Numbered from the stretch's first letter, positions 36,344-46,131 are shown. The stretch is DNA of 64,000 bases from Methyloversatilis sp. RAC08 (GCF_001713355.1 NZ_CP016448.1:1922001-1986000); one strand, 5' to 3'. The notes: generated by a model from the sequence alone, not told the origin. Made by a program: numbers and translations.

Positions 36344-37788
36344 CCCTCCAGCCCGAAGCGCGCCATCTTTCCACGCAGACCGACGCGCGACAGCCCCAGT
36401 TCCTTGGCGGCGCGCGTCTTGTTCCAGCGGTGACGCAGCAGCGTTTCGCGCAGCACCATGGCTTCGATGGCATCCAGCCGCTCGGCCAGCGTGCCGCTGG
36501 CCGGCAGCGGGGTGGCGCTGGCGGTGGCGGTCAGGCCGGCCTGACCGTGCAGCACGCGCAGCGACAGCGACTGCGCCTCAATGCGTTCGCTGTCGCTCAG
36601 CGCCAGCGCGCGCGCCAGTTCATTGCGCAGCTCGCGGATGTTGCCGGGCCACGGATAGCCCATCAGACAGGCCATCGCCTCGTCGCTCAGCGAGGCGCCG
36701 GGGCGGCCCAGTTCGATGCCCACCTCTTCGACGACGCGACGGGCGATCGGCTCGATGTCGCCGACGCGTTCGCGCAGCGGCGGCACGGTGAAGGTGGCGC
36801 CGGCGATGCGGTAATACAGATCCTCGCGGAACAGGCCTTCGCGCACCCGCTGTTCGAGCTCGCGGTGGGTGGCGGCGATGACGCGCACGTCCACCGGCAG
36901 CGCGCGCGTGCCGCCGACCGGCCGCACCTCGCCTTCCTGCAGCACACGCAGCAGGCGCACCTGGAAGGCGGGCGAGGTTTCGCCGATTTCGTCGAGGAAC
37001 ACGGTGCCGCCATCGGCGCGCTGAAACAGACCGATGTGGTCTTCGTAGGCGCCGGTGAAGGCACCGCGCTTGTGACCGAACAGTTCGGATTCGAGCAGTG
37101 TTTCCGGTATCGCCGCGCAGTTCTCGACGACGAAGGCGCCGCCGGCGCGCGGGCTGGCGTAGTGGATGGCGCGCGCCAGCAGTTCCTTGCCGGTGCCGGA
37201 TTCGCCTAGCACCAGCACCGACAGGTCATAGCGGGCGACGCGCGCCGCCATCTCGCACACCGAATCCAGCGGGCTGCCGGCCGAGCGTTCGATGCGGTCG
37301 AAACCGAAGGTGCGGCGCGCGCGCTCCAGCTTGTGCGCGGCGCGCTGGCGCAGCACCGGTGTGGCGGTGCGCAGTTCGAGGTCGAGGCGGGCGGTTTCCT
37401 GCTGCAGCGTCTGTGCCTCGGCGGCGTTGCGCACGGTGGCCAGCAGGTGGTCGGGCACCCATGGTTTCAGGATGTACTGGTAGATGCCGGCGTCGTTGAT
37501 GCCGGCGATGATGTCTTCCGAATCGGTGTAGCCGGAAATGACGATGCGCACGACGTCGGGCCAGCGCTCGCGCACCTCTTTCAGGAACAGCACGCCGGTC
37601 AGGCCGGGCATGCGCTGATCGCACAGGATGACGTTCACCTCGTGCCGCTCCAGCTGCTGGCGCGCGTCGTCGGCACCGCTGGCGGTGAGCACGGAGAAAT
37701 CCTCTTCCAGCGTGCGGCGCATCGCGTCCTGCGAACGCACTTCGTCGTCAACCACCAGCACCGTCGGAAGGCGCGGTGCGGCGTTCAT
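36340..37788 (-). CDS. hoxA: Sigma-54 response regulator HoxA/HupR
   Basis: The 482-residue NtrC-type activator has a receiver domain with phospho-acceptor Asp57 in ILCDQRMPG. The AAA+ domain has Walker A GESGTGKE, the sigma-54 contact loop GAFTGA and Walker B GGTVFLDEIGE. A C-terminal Fis-like HTH follows (WNKTRAAKELGLSRVGLRGK). HoxJ phosphorylates it; in Ralstonia the unphosphorylated form activates hox promoters. It overlaps hoxX and hoxF by 4 nt each. Confidence 0.93.
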   Translation of the reverse strand: MNAAPRLPTVLVVDDEVRSQDAMRRTLEEDFSVLTASGADDARQQLERHEVNVILCDQRMPGLTGVLFLKEVRERWPDVVRIVISGYTDSEDIIAGINDAGIYQYILKPWVPDHLLATVRNAAEAQTLQQETARLDLELRTATPVLRQRAAHKLERARRTFGFDRIERSAGSPLDSVCEMAARVARYDLSVLVLGESGTGKELLARAIHYASPRAGGAFVVENCAAIPETLLESELFGHKRGAFTGAYEDHIGLFQRADGGTVFLDEIGETSPAFQVRLLRVLQEGEVRPVGGTRALPVDVRVIAATHRELEQRVREGLFREDLYYRIAGATFTVPPLRERVGDIEPIARRVVEEVGIELGRPGASLSDEAMACLMGYPWPGNIRELRNELARALALSDSERIEAQSLSLRVLHGQAGLTATASATPLPASGTLAERLDAIEAMVLRETLLRHRWNKTRAAKELGLSRVGLRGKMARFGLEG

Positions 37789-39527
37789 TGCGCAGCGACC
37801 TCACGGTGGGTGGCGAGATGGCGCGGCGTCCAGGCATGCGGCAGCTTGTGCACGAAGTGGTGGCGTGCGATGTGGAAGCTGGGGTCAAAGCCGTAGAAGT
37901 TGCGGTGCATGCGGGACAGTTCTTCCTGGCGGTAATCGGCGAGCGGACATTCGGCTTCGTCGGCTGCGCGCTCGGTCTGCTTGCGCATCACGCGATCGCG
38001 CAGATTGTACGACGCAGCCAGCAGGCGGGCTTCCCGCACCGCCGCATCGAGCGCGTCGCCGGCCGGCATGTCGAGACAGCGGTCGATGAAGCCGATGCGC
38101 AGCGCCTCGGGCGCCGACAGCGGCAGCCGGCGCTGCATCAGCGTGCGTGCGCCATCTGCGCCGAGCCGTCGCGGCGCCAGATAGGTCCAGTATTCCGAGC
38201 CATACAGATTGCCCATGTTCCTGTAGTGCGGATTCATCATGACGCCGCGCTGCGCCCAAACCTCGTCGGCCGCCAGCGCGAGGAAGGCGCCGCCCGCACC
38301 GGCGTTGCCGCGCAGCAGCGACACGGTGAGGCGGTCGGTCGTCGTGATGATTTCCAGCGCGACGTCGTTCATCGCGTTGATGTTGCGCCACGATTCGTCG
38401 GCCGCGCTGTCGCCGTCGCGGTGGGCCGCCGCCTCGATGCAGTTCAGATCGATGCCGTTGCTGAAGAAACCGTCGCCACCGGCAATCAGCAGCACCTGCG
38501 TGTCGCGCCGCTTCACTTCGACCAGCGCGTCGCGCAGGCGCAGGCACTGTGCGGTCGACATCGCGCCATTGCAGAAATCGAAACTCAGCACGCCGACGCG
38601 GGCGTCCGCCTCGCCGCGCTCGGTATAGCGCAGCTCGCCCCACTCATCGGCCGCCCGCATGAGCGGCACTGGACGTTCGGGCAGCGTGGCTGCCTCTGCC
38701 GCAAAGGCCTGCGTCGCCGGCAGTTTGATCGGCGACGCGGCATCGCCGGGCAAGACCGACACGCGCCCTATCCAGACGCCACCATCGACGGTCCGGCGCA
38801 GCAGCGCACCTTCGCGCTGCGCCACCACATCGCCCGGCTCTCCACCGAGGCCGGCCAGCGCGTCCGTACTCGCCGGGTGTGCGTCGAACAGCCGGCAGGG
38901 GCGGCCGAACAGCGTGTCGACGACGCCCGGCTGGCCGTCGGAGGCGCGCATCTTCGCCAGCACCGTGGCGCTGTCGTCGCTCGACCAGTCGATGGCGCGG
39001 CGCGACTGCGGCAGCACGCCGCGCCAGCCGTCGGCAGCGGGCGCCAACGGCTGCGGCGCATCGCCGGCAGCGAAGCGTGCGAGCGCCTGCAAGGTCGCCG
39101 CGACCGCCGCCTCGGTCACCTCGCGCCGGTAGATCGCGCCCTTGGACGCCGCACGCAGCGGGAAACAGGCGTGCGCCCACACCGGGCCGGCGTCGAAATC
39201 GCCATCCGCCTGCAGCACGGTGACGCCCCATTCTCGCCGCCCTTCCAGAATCGCCCAATCGAGCGCGGCCGGGCCGCGATCGCCGGGCGGACCCGGGTGC
39301 ACGACGAAACACGGCACGGCGCGCCACACCGGCTCCGGGGTGCGTCGCTTCAGGAAGGGCGCCAGCACGAGGTCAGGGCAGAACAGCGCGATCGCCTCTT
39401 CGGTCACCGCGTCGGCGATATCCAGTTCGACCGACAGCGTGTGACCGAGCGCCGTCAGTTCGACGTACAGGCGCTGGCTCAGGCTGTTGAAGCTGTGGCA
39501 CAGCAGCAGGATGCGCAGCGCATGCAT
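37785..39527 (-). CDS. hoxX: HoxX, CO-ligand synthesis from formyl-tetrahydrofolate
   Basis: The 580-residue two-domain maturase has an N-terminal formyl-THF transferase-like part (ILLLCHSFNSLSQRLYVEL, VVHPGPPGDRGPAALDWAI) and a C-terminal crotonase-like part (LLIAGGDGFFSNGIDLNCIE, LRGNAGAGGAFLALAADEVW, MNPHYRNMGNLYGSEYW). HoxX makes the active-site CO under aerobic conditions. That suits this aerobic hydrogen oxidiser. Its ATG shares a base with the hypE stop (TGATG). Confidence 0.93.
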   Translation of the reverse strand: MHALRILLLCHSFNSLSQRLYVELTALGHTLSVELDIADAVTEEAIALFCPDLVLAPFLKRRTPEPVWRAVPCFVVHPGPPGDRGPAALDWAILEGRREWGVTVLQADGDFDAGPVWAHACFPLRAASKGAIYRREVTEAAVAATLQALARFAAGDAPQPLAPAADGWRGVLPQSRRAIDWSSDDSATVLAKMRASDGQPGVVDTLFGRPCRLFDAHPASTDALAGLGGEPGDVVAQREGALLRRTVDGGVWIGRVSVLPGDAASPIKLPATQAFAAEAATLPERPVPLMRAADEWGELRYTERGEADARVGVLSFDFCNGAMSTAQCLRLRDALVEVKRRDTQVLLIAGGDGFFSNGIDLNCIEAAAHRDGDSAADESWRNINAMNDVALEIITTTDRLTVSLLRGNAGAGGAFLALAADEVWAQRGVMMNPHYRNMGNLYGSEYWTYLAPRRLGADGARTLMQRRLPLSAPEALRIGFIDRCLDMPAGDALDAAVREARLLAASYNLRDRVMRKQTERAADEAECPLADYRQEELSRMHRNFYGFDPSFHIARHHFVHKLPHAWTPRHLATHREVAAQ

Positions 39528-40603
39528 CAGCAGATGCGCGGCAACTGCTCTCCGCTCAGCCAGTCGACCACGCGCCGGCCGCCGAAGCGGGTGTTCATCT
39601 GCACGAAGTGGTGCGCGTCCTCCTGCACGACACCGATGCGTACCGCGTCCGCGCCGTACGGATGCGCACGCATCGCGGCCAGCGCGGCGTCGGCGTGCTC
39701 GGCCGGCACGATGGCGATGAGCTTGCCTTCGTTGGCGACGTACAGCGGGTCCAGCCCGAGCAGTTCACAGGCCGCATCGACTTCCGGCTTGACCGGTATC
39801 GCTGCTTCGTCGAGCAGCATGCCAACGCCGGACTGGCGGGCGATCTCGTTCAGCGTGGTGGCGACGCCGCCGCGGGTCGGGTCGCGCAGCGTGCGAATCG
39901 CCGGGCACACCGCCAGCATGTCGGCGACCAGGCCATTCAGCGCCGCGGTGTCCGACACGATGGTGGTTTCGAACTCCAGCGATTCGCGCTGCGACAGCAC
40001 CGCCACGCCGTGATCACCCACGGTGCCCGACAGCAGGATGACGTCGCCCGGCCGCGCGTTGGCGCCCGACACGTCGATGCCGTGCGGCACCACGCCGACA
40101 CCGGTGGTGCTGATGAATACGCCGTCGCCCTTGCCCTGCTCCACCACCTTGGTGTCGCCGGTCACCACCGCGACGCCGGCTTCGCGCGCGGCGGCGGCCA
40201 TCGACTGCACGATGCGCTTGAGGTCGGCCAGCGGAAAGCCTTCTTCGAGAATGAAGCTGGCCGACAGCCAGAGCGGGGTGGCGCCCATCATCGCCACGTC
40301 GTTCACCGTGCCGTGCACGCTGAGTGCACCGATGTCGCCGCCGGGAAAGAACAGCGGCGAAATGACGTGCGCGTCGGTCGCCATCACCAGGCGGCTGCCC
40401 TGCGGAATGGCCAGCGATGCGCCGTCGTTGCCCTGGCGCAGGAAGGGGTTGTCGAAGGCGGCGAGGAAGATTTCCTCGATCAGTTGCGCGGCGGCGCGAC
40501 CGCCGGCGCCGTGGCCCATGTCGATGCGGCCGTTGCGGATGTCCAGCGGCCGCACATAGCCGGCGCGCACCGTGCCTCCCTTGCTGTCGTCTCTCGCGTT
40601 CAT
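39527..40603 (-). CDS. hypE: Hydrogenase maturation protein HypE
   Basis: The 358-residue PurM-like enzyme has MGHGAGGRAAAQLIEEIF near the N-terminus and ends with LPRIC; the terminal Cys carries the thiocyanate made by dehydration of a carbamoyl group. The ATP-binding SGTVGDHG and DPTRGGVATTLNEIA motifs are intact. It supplies CN ligands to the HypCD complex. Linked to hypD by a 4-nt overlap. Confidence 0.95.
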   Translation of the reverse strand: MNARDDSKGGTVRAGYVRPLDIRNGRIDMGHGAGGRAAAQLIEEIFLAAFDNPFLRQGNDGASLAIPQGSRLVMATDAHVISPLFFPGGDIGALSVHGTVNDVAMMGATPLWLSASFILEEGFPLADLKRIVQSMAAAAREAGVAVVTGDTKVVEQGKGDGVFISTTGVGVVPHGIDVSGANARPGDVILLSGTVGDHGVAVLSQRESLEFETTIVSDTAALNGLVADMLAVCPAIRTLRDPTRGGVATTLNEIARQSGVGMLLDEAAIPVKPEVDAACELLGLDPLYVANEGKLIAIVPAEHADAALAAMRAHPYGADAVRIGVVQEDAHHFVQMNTRFGGRRVVDWLSGEQLPRIC

Positions 40604-41739
40604 GCTGTCACCACCGGAATGTCCTTGAATCTCCCGTACGCATAGTGAGCCGCGCACGCCCCCTCGCTCGACACCATGCACGAGCCCACCGGGTTTTCCG
40701 GCGTGCACACGGTGCCGAATATCCTGCAGTCGGTCGGCTGCTTGACGCCGCGCAGGATGGCGCCGCACTCGCAGGCCTTGTTGTCGGCCACCGGCCTGTA
40801 GCCGAGACCGAAGCGGCGCTCGGCGTCGAATTCGGCGAAGGCGGGGCGGATCTTCAGCGCGCTGTACGGCACTTCGCCCAGGCCGCGCCATTCGAAGCTG
40901 GGCCGCAGTTCGAACACTTCGGACACCTTCTGCTGCGCGGCGAGGTTGCCGTCGCGGTCGACCGCGCGGGTGAACTCGTTCTCGACGTGGGCGCGGCCGT
41001 CGTTCACCTGACGCACCAGCATCAGGATGGCCTGCATCACGTCGAGCGGTTCGAAGCCGGCGATCACGACCGGCTTGCGGTATTCCTCGGCGAAGTGCTC
41101 GTACGGGCCCGAGCCGATGACGATGCTCACGTGCGCCGGGCCGATGAAGCCGTCGATCGGCACCGTGCCGTACTGGCGTACTTCCGGCGACTCCAGGATG
41201 TGGGTGATGGCCGATGGCGTCAGCACGTGACAGCACAGCACGCTGAAATTCTTCAACCCCTCGCGCTGCGCGCGCAGGATGGCCAGCGCGGTCGGCGGCG
41301 TCGTCGTTTCGAAGCCGATGGCGAAGAACACCACCTGGCGTTCCGGGTTGTCGCGCGCGACGGTGAGCGCGTCGGCCGCCGAATACACCATGCGGATGTC
41401 GCCGCCGCGCGCCTTGGCCTTCGTCAGCGACAGGCTGTCGGACGCCGGCACGCGCATCGTGTCACCGTAGGTGCACACGATGACCTCGTGTTCGAGCGCC
41501 AGCTTGATCGCCATGTCGACGCGGCCGATCGGCAGCACGCACACCGGGCAGCCCGGGCCGTGGATCATGCGCACATTGACCGGCAGCAGCTCGCGTACGC
41601 CATAGCGCGAGATGGCGTGCGTATGGCCGCCGCAGAACTCCATGAAACTGTACTGGCGATCGCCGCGTGCTTCGATGGCCAGGCGGTCGGCGATCTTGCG
41701 GGCGACTTCGCCGTCGCGGAATTCGTCGATGTATTTCAT
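40600..41739 (-). CDS. hypD: Hydrogenase maturation protein HypD
   Basis: The 379-residue Fe-S protein is the scaffold on which Fe(CN)2CO is built. Motifs seen are MEFCGGHTHAISRYG, MIHGPGCPVCVLP, FFAIGFETTTPPTA and the C-terminal Cys cluster region CECGAILRG...CRIFG...CMVSSEGACAAHY. The ATG at 41739 is placed by the overlap with hypC. Confidence 0.95.
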   Translation of the reverse strand: MKYIDEFRDGEVARKIADRLAIEARGDRQYSFMEFCGGHTHAISRYGVRELLPVNVRMIHGPGCPVCVLPIGRVDMAIKLALEHEVIVCTYGDTMRVPASDSLSLTKAKARGGDIRMVYSAADALTVARDNPERQVVFFAIGFETTTPPTALAILRAQREGLKNFSVLCCHVLTPSAITHILESPEVRQYGTVPIDGFIGPAHVSIVIGSGPYEHFAEEYRKPVVIAGFEPLDVMQAILMLVRQVNDGRAHVENEFTRAVDRDGNLAAQQKVSEVFELRPSFEWRGLGEVPYSALKIRPAFAEFDAERRFGLGYRPVADNKACECGAILRGVKQPTDCRIFGTVCTPENPVGSCMVSSEGACAAHYAYGRFKDIPVVTA

Positions 41740-41978
41740 GGCGCCGGCTCCGCCGCAGCCATCGCCGCCGACATTTCGCCGAACAGCGCCAGCGTGCGCT
41801 CGGCCTCTTCCGGGTCGATCATGCCTATGGCGTGGCCGACATGGACGATGACGTAGTCGCCGACCTGCGCCTCGGGCACCAGTTCGATCGACACGTCCTT
41901 GCGGATGCCGCCTAGGTTCACCAGCGCGCGTTCGTCCGCGCGCAGTTCGACCAGAAGGGCTGGGATGGCTAGACACAT
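41736..41978 (-). CDS. hypC: Hydrogenase assembly chaperone HypC
   Basis: The 80-residue protein begins [12 protein letters not shown], with the essential Cys2, and contains VGDYVIVHVGHAIGMID. I use the ATG at 41978 because HypC must start MC; earlier in-frame codons lie inside hypF. It binds HypD and carries the iron centre to apo-large subunits. HoxL is a second HypC-type protein in this window dedicated to HoxG. Confidence 0.94.
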   Translation of the reverse strand: MCLAIPALLVELRADERALVNLGGIRKDVSIELVPEAQVGDYVIVHVGHAIGMIDPEEAERTLALFGEMSAAMAAAEPAP

Positions 41979-43108
41979 GACAGGGACTCCGTGAGCACGC
42001 CGGGTGACAGGTGGATCTGCTGTGCGACCGCCCACGCCTGGCCGAGTGCCAGACCGGCATCGCCACATGAGGTGGCTTGCGGCCGCAGCACGCGCAGCAC
42101 GCGGCGCTGCAGCCGCAGCGTGACGCGGCGGGTCAGCAGCGCATTCATGAAACAGCCTCCGCCGAGGCAGACGGTATCGACCCCGGCGTGCTGCGCGGCG
42201 TTGATTGCCCAGTGCGCGAGGCCGTCGGCCAGCGCCACGTGGAAGAACGCGGCGGCTTCGTCTGCGCGGTCGCGCGGCCAGTCGAGCAGGCGGGCGAGCA
42301 GCGGACGCAGGTCGAGCATTCTGTCGCCCGCGACCTCGACGGCGCTGTCCAGCGGCGGCTCGCCGTGTGCCGCGAACCAGCGCTGCGCGGCCGATTCGAG
42401 CGCTATGGCGGCTTCCGCCTCATGCGACTGGCGCACGCTGAAGCCGAGCGCGCCAGCGGCGGCGTCGAACCAGCGGCCGGTGCTGGTGGTCGGCGGGCTG
42501 TTCAGACCGCTGTCCAGCATGCGGGCGACGGTGCGCGCGGCCTGCGCGCCGACTGCAGCGGTGTAGCGCGCTTCGATTTCGGCGTCGCGACCCAGGGTCT
42601 GCATCGCGGCGGCGGCCATGCGCCACGGCTCGCGCGCGGCGACGTCGCCACCGGCCAGGCGCAGCGGCCACAGGTGGCCGAGCCGGCGCCAGTCGCCGGC
42701 GGCGACCCACAGCAGTTCTCCGCCCCAGGCGAGACCGTCGGTGCCCAGGCCCACGCCGTCGAGCGCCAGCCCGATCACCGGTTCGGTCAGGCCGTGTTCG
42801 GCCATCACGGCGGCGATGTGCGCGTGGTGGTGCTGCACGCCGATGGCCGGCACGCCGAGCCGGTCGGCCAGCGCGACCGCCCGCTGCGTGCTGTAGAAAT
42901 CCGGGTGCAGGTCGTGCGCGATCGCTGCAATCGGCGTGGTTGCCTGCGCGAGCAAGGTGTCCAGCGAACGGTCGAGTGCCACGCAGGCCTGCGGGTCGCC
43001 GAGGTCGCCGTGCAGCGGCGACCAGACGGCGCGGCCATCCTCGAACAGGCAGGCGGCATTCTTCAGCCAGGCGCCGGCCGCCAGCACGGTGGGGAGCCGC
43101 GGGCTCAT
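41969..43108 (-). CDS. hypF: Short HypF: carbamoyl-transfer (Kae1-like) part only
   Basis: The 379-residue product corresponds to the C-terminal half of ordinary ~750-residue HypF. It begins at the Kae1-like domain ([10 protein letters not shown], residue 12 on), has the metal motif HHHAH at 93-97 and [12 protein letters not shown], and ends with the [10 protein letters not shown] region. The acylphosphatase, zinc-finger and YrdC-like domains are missing; the preceding bases belong to hypB with a 4-nt overlap. From memory, Ralstonia HypF1 is similarly short. The carbamoyl-adenylate step would then need another protein. Confidence 0.88.
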   Translation of the reverse strand: MSPRLPTVLAAGAWLKNAACLFEDGRAVWSPLHGDLGDPQACVALDRSLDTLLAQATTPIAAIAHDLHPDFYSTQRAVALADRLGVPAIGVQHHHAHIAAVMAEHGLTEPVIGLALDGVGLGTDGLAWGGELLWVAAGDWRRLGHLWPLRLAGGDVAAREPWRMAAAAMQTLGRDAEIEARYTAAVGAQAARTVARMLDSGLNSPPTTSTGRWFDAAAGALGFSVRQSHEAEAAIALESAAQRWFAAHGEPPLDSAVEVAGDRMLDLRPLLARLLDWPRDRADEAAAFFHVALADGLAHWAINAAQHAGVDTVCLGGGCFMNALLTRRVTLRLQRRVLRVLRPQATSCGDAGLALGQAWAVAQQIHLSPGVLTESLSCV

Positions 43109-44070
43109 GAAGCGGTGCTCCGCACGATGTCGTCGATGTGCGCCTGCAGGCCCGCCACCGCGTCGACCTTCAGTCGCGCGTCGATCCACGCCAGCCAGTC
43201 GCCCATGCCTTCGCCGGTGGTGGCCGATACGCGGATCACTTCGATGGCCGGATTGACGCGGCGCGCGAAGGCGATGCAGCGCTCGACGTCGAAATTCAGG
43301 TAGGGCAGCAGGTCGATCTTGTTCACCAGCATGAGCGTGCTGGCGGCGAACATGTCCGGGTACTTCAGGGGCTTGTCCTCGCCTTCGGTCACCGACAGGA
43401 TGGCCACCTTGGCCGCCTCGCCCAGATCCCACATCGCCGGGCACACGAGGTTGCCGACGTTCTCGATGAACAGCAGGCTGCGGCCGTGATGGTGGTGGTC
43501 GTGCAGCCGGGCGAAGGCCTCGGCCACCATGGGCGCGTCGAGGTGACAGCCCTTGCCGGTGTTGATCTGCAGCGCCGGCGCGCCGGTGGCGCGGATGCGG
43601 TCGGCGTCGAACGAGGTCTGCTGGTCGCCCTCGATCACCGCCACCGGCAGACCGGGGGCGCGCGTCTTCAGCGCTTCGATGGTGGCGCACAGCAATGTGG
43701 TCTTGCCGGAGCCGGGGCTGGACACGAGGTTCAGCGCGGTCACGCCGTGCGCCGCGAACTGCGCGCGGTTCTGCGCCGCCACGCGGTCGTTCTCGCCGAG
43801 GATGTCGGTTTCCAGCCGTATCGCGCGCGCCTGGCTCATGCCGGGCACCGACACCTTCGCCGCGCCGGCGCCGAAATGCAGGTCGCCGCTGGCCGGGTCC
43901 ACCGCGACGTGCGAGGCCCCCGCATGCGCCAGTTCCGCCCGGCGGATCGCCGGCGCACCGGACTTCGCCCGCCGCGCCGCGGGTGAATAAGGACTGGGCG
44001 GATGCGCGTGCCCGTGCCCTTCCATCGTCACCTGGCTGCCGTCACCGGCACATCCACACACTACGCACAT
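43105..44070 (-). CDS. hypB: Nickel-insertion GTPase HypB
   Basis: The 321-residue protein has an N-terminal nickel motif MCVVCGCAG and a short His-rich stretch (GHGHAHPP). The G-domain has P-loop [19 protein letters not shown] and the guanine motif NKID. With HypA it loads nickel into the large subunits. A further HDHHHHG patch near residue 195 could hold extra nickel. It is separated from hypA by 141 bp containing a REP-like palindrome, the largest gap in this maturation block. Confidence 0.95.
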   Translation of the reverse strand: MCVVCGCAGDGSQVTMEGHGHAHPPSPYSPAARRAKSGAPAIRRAELAHAGASHVAVDPASGDLHFGAGAAKVSVPGMSQARAIRLETDILGENDRVAAQNRAQFAAHGVTALNLVSSPGSGKTTLLCATIEALKTRAPGLPVAVIEGDQQTSFDADRIRATGAPALQINTGKGCHLDAPMVAEAFARLHDHHHHGRSLLFIENVGNLVCPAMWDLGEAAKVAILSVTEGEDKPLKYPDMFAASTLMLVNKIDLLPYLNFDVERCIAFARRVNPAIEVIRVSATTGEGMGDWLAWIDARLKVDAVAGLQAHIDDIVRSTAS

Positions 44071-44117
44071 ATCGGTCTCCTCAGTCCTTGCCCGGTCCAG
44101 GCCGGGTCTTCATTTCC

Positions 44118-44200
44118 TGTGGGAGCGAGCGTGCTCGCGACGACGCGAAAAATCCTGCAGCGCCGTGCAGGCGCCCGTCGCGAGCAAGCTCGCTCCCACA
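44118..44200. repeat. REP-like palindromic element between hypA and hypB
   Basis: The 25-bp arms (44118-44142 and 44176-44200) pair with one mismatch. They begin with TGTGGGAGCG and are separated by 33 bp that contain a smaller CTGCAG/GTGCAG stem. The arm sequence resembles dispersed REP/REPIN elements of Pseudomonas and related genomes. On RNA it would form a long hairpin within the transcript. Confidence 0.82.
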
Positions 44201-44211
44201 AGAACCGCTTC

Positions 44212-44556
44212 TCAATCCTCTACCTGCATGTCGATCACCTTCAGTTCGGTACCGCCGGTCGGCTGCAGCCGGTAGCCGCCGCAATGCATGCAGGCATCGC
44301 CACGCTGCGCGATCTGCACGGTGAGGCTGCAGTCCATGCACCAGGCTTCGCCCGGTGGTTCGTCGATGTCGATCTGCGCGCCGTCGAGCAGCGTGCCGGG
44401 CGCGATGGCTTCGAGCGCGAAGCGCAGTGCGCGCGACTCGACGCCGGCGAGCTGCCCCGCCTCCAGCCGCAGATGCGTAACGCGGGCGAAACGCTCGCGC
44501 GCTGCGGTGCGTTCGACCAGCTGCAGGATGCCCCCGGCAAGGCTGGCTTCATGCAT
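44212..44556 (-). CDS. hypA: Nickel metallochaperone HypA
   Basis: The 114-residue protein starts MHEASLAGGI, so His2 and Glu3 of the nickel site are in place. The zinc site is CMDCSLTV...CMHCGGY. The start at 44556 is chosen to give MHE; it overlaps the hoxV stop by 8 nt. It passes nickel to HypB and the hydrogenase large subunits. Confidence 0.94.
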   Translation of the reverse strand: MHEASLAGGILQLVERTAARERFARVTHLRLEAGQLAGVESRALRFALEAIAPGTLLDGAQIDIDEPPGEAWCMDCSLTVQIAQRGDACMHCGGYRLQPTGGTELKVIDMQVED

Positions 44557-45628
44557 CGACCACCTCCACGGCGTCGACCAGCTCATAGCGCACGCAGGGG
44601 TCCCAGGCGGCCATCAGCAACGCGACACGGCGCGCACAGTCGGGCTCTGCTGGGTCCAGTTCTTCGAGCGCAGTCGCCACCGCACCATCGGCATCGAAAT
44701 TCCATTCGGTCGGCGCCAGCACGTGGCAGGCCTCGATGCGCGCGTCAGCGCCGTGGCCATCAAGCCGAACGTGATGGATGAGCAGTCCGCGTGCCATTTC
44801 AGCCCAGGCCAGCCCCTCGCCCGGCGCCAGCGCGAGACGGCCGCTGCGCAGGCGGTGTTCGCCGCCGGGCAAGGCAAGGCGCACCAGTTCGGCCAGTCGC
44901 GCGGCGAGGCGATCGGACGCGGATGCAGGCGGGGCGTCATCGTCCAGCCGCGTCCAGCAGCCGGTTTCGGCACAGGCGCCGTCGATCCGCGGGCGACGGG
45001 TGAAGGCGGGGTCCTCCGTCATCCTGACGGCGAGTGCGCGCAGCGCCGCTTCGCTGGCATGCACGTGCAGCGGCGCGGCAGCGGCCACCGGTGCGTCGGC
45101 CAGCGCAGCCCCATCGCGCAGCAGTCGCGCCAGCCAGGACGGCGCGGCATCGCGCCAGTCGGCGAAGGCCTGCTGCGGCGCGCGCTCGAAGGCGGTTAGC
45201 CAGCGCGCCGGCGCGACACCGAGCAGATGATGCTCGAGCCAATCCGGCATGTTGTCGGCACAACCGTCGTCGCGCAGCATCGGACAGCTGGCGAGCGCGC
45301 GCTGCGCGTCGGCCGACGGCCCGGCCGTCAGCAGCACCGGCCAGTCGAGCAGGACGCGGCGCAGGTGTTCGCGCAGTGTTTCGCCGTGCAGGGTGTCCGG
45401 CTGCTGCGCATCGACGCCTTGCGCGGCGCCGACCGCAGCCCGCGCGCACAGCCGGTGCGCGTGGCTGCACAGGCTGAACACGGCGCCGAGCAGATCGGGC
45501 AGCGACTGCGCCGGGCGACCGACGGCGAGGCGCGCCGCCCAGTCCGGACGCTGACCGCTCAGCGCGGCCGGGCGCGGGGCACCCGGCTGCACGCGCAGCA
45601 CACCGGCCAGTGCGTCGAGCGACATCAT
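44549..45628 (-). CDS. hoxV: Hydrogenase scaffold HoxV/HupK
   Basis: The 359-residue protein is a degenerate relative of hydrogenase large subunits. It keeps the C-terminal half-motif DPCVRYELVDAV and GLLIHHVRLDGH...VLAPTEWNFDADG, but lacks the N-terminal RxCGxC and the second C-terminal Cys. It therefore cannot hold a NiFe site and matches HoxV/HupK, an assembly intermediate for the membrane enzyme. The ATG at 45628 overlaps the hoxT stop. Confidence 0.85.
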   Translation of the reverse strand: MMSLDALAGVLRVQPGAPRPAALSGQRPDWAARLAVGRPAQSLPDLLGAVFSLCSHAHRLCARAAVGAAQGVDAQQPDTLHGETLREHLRRVLLDWPVLLTAGPSADAQRALASCPMLRDDGCADNMPDWLEHHLLGVAPARWLTAFERAPQQAFADWRDAAPSWLARLLRDGAALADAPVAAAAPLHVHASEAALRALAVRMTEDPAFTRRPRIDGACAETGCWTRLDDDAPPASASDRLAARLAELVRLALPGGEHRLRSGRLALAPGEGLAWAEMARGLLIHHVRLDGHGADARIEACHVLAPTEWNFDADGAVATALEELDPAEPDCARRVALLMAAWDPCVRYELVDAVEVVDA

Positions 45629-46131
45629 GGCGTGCGGCTCCGCCCGAACAGGAAGCCACGGCGGGCCGGGCGTTCCGGCTGTTCCGCCGCATCCTTCGCC
45701 ACCTCGGGCAGCGGTTCGCGCAGCCGAGCCAGCACCGCCTGCGCGGTGGCGACGGCGGTGTCCTGCGAAGCGAAATCGAACATCGGCGAAAACAGCGAAC
45801 AGGCGTCGAAGGTGCCGATGGCGGCTTCGTGTGCGCCGATGAAGTCGAAGCGCTCGCGCCCGAGCGCCAGCCGGCGCGTGACGCCGATGCGCCCAAGGTC
45901 GTCCTCGCGCGCCAACGGCAGGCGCACCAGGTTCATGAACCACGGCGTCAGCAGCACGCCGCTGGCCGCCGGCGGCAGGTCCGGCTCTGACGCACAGGGC
46001 TCGAAACCCACCGCCTCGACGCGCAGCGCCGCATTCACGATCGGCAGCCCGGCCATGCGGGTGTCGGCGATCTGACGGAACAGCGCTTCGAGGGCGCTGA
46101 TACGGTAGGCGAGCATCGGGTCGGCGGTCAT
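45625..46131 (-). CDS. hoxT: HybE-family assembly chaperone HoxT/HupJ
   Basis: The 168-residue protein of the [NiFe]-hydrogenase assembly chaperone HybE family has AALRVEAVGFEPCASEPDLPP, GVLLTPWFMNLVRLPL, and a GRERFDFIGAHEAAIGTFDAC block. It is thought to help small-subunit assembly before Tat export. Order after hoxR and before hoxV matches Ralstonia. Confidence 0.87.
   Translation of the reverse strand: MTADPMLAYRISALEALFRQIADTRMAGLPIVNAALRVEAVGFEPCASEPDLPPAASGVLLTPWFMNLVRLPLAREDDLGRIGVTRRLALGRERFDFIGAHEAAIGTFDACSLFSPMFDFASQDTAVATAQAVLARLREPLPEVAKDAAEQPERPARRGFLFGRSRTP

Noticed and set aside
33515-36433. Plus-strand open frame of about 970 codons opposite hoxF/hoxU
   Set aside because: It is antisense to well-defined hydrogenase genes; its composition is a mirror of high-GC codon bias.
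44549-45628. hoxV as a fourth hydrogenase large subunit
   Set aside because: The N-terminal CxxC and one C-terminal Cys are missing, so it cannot hold a NiFe centre; it fits the HoxV/HupK scaffold.
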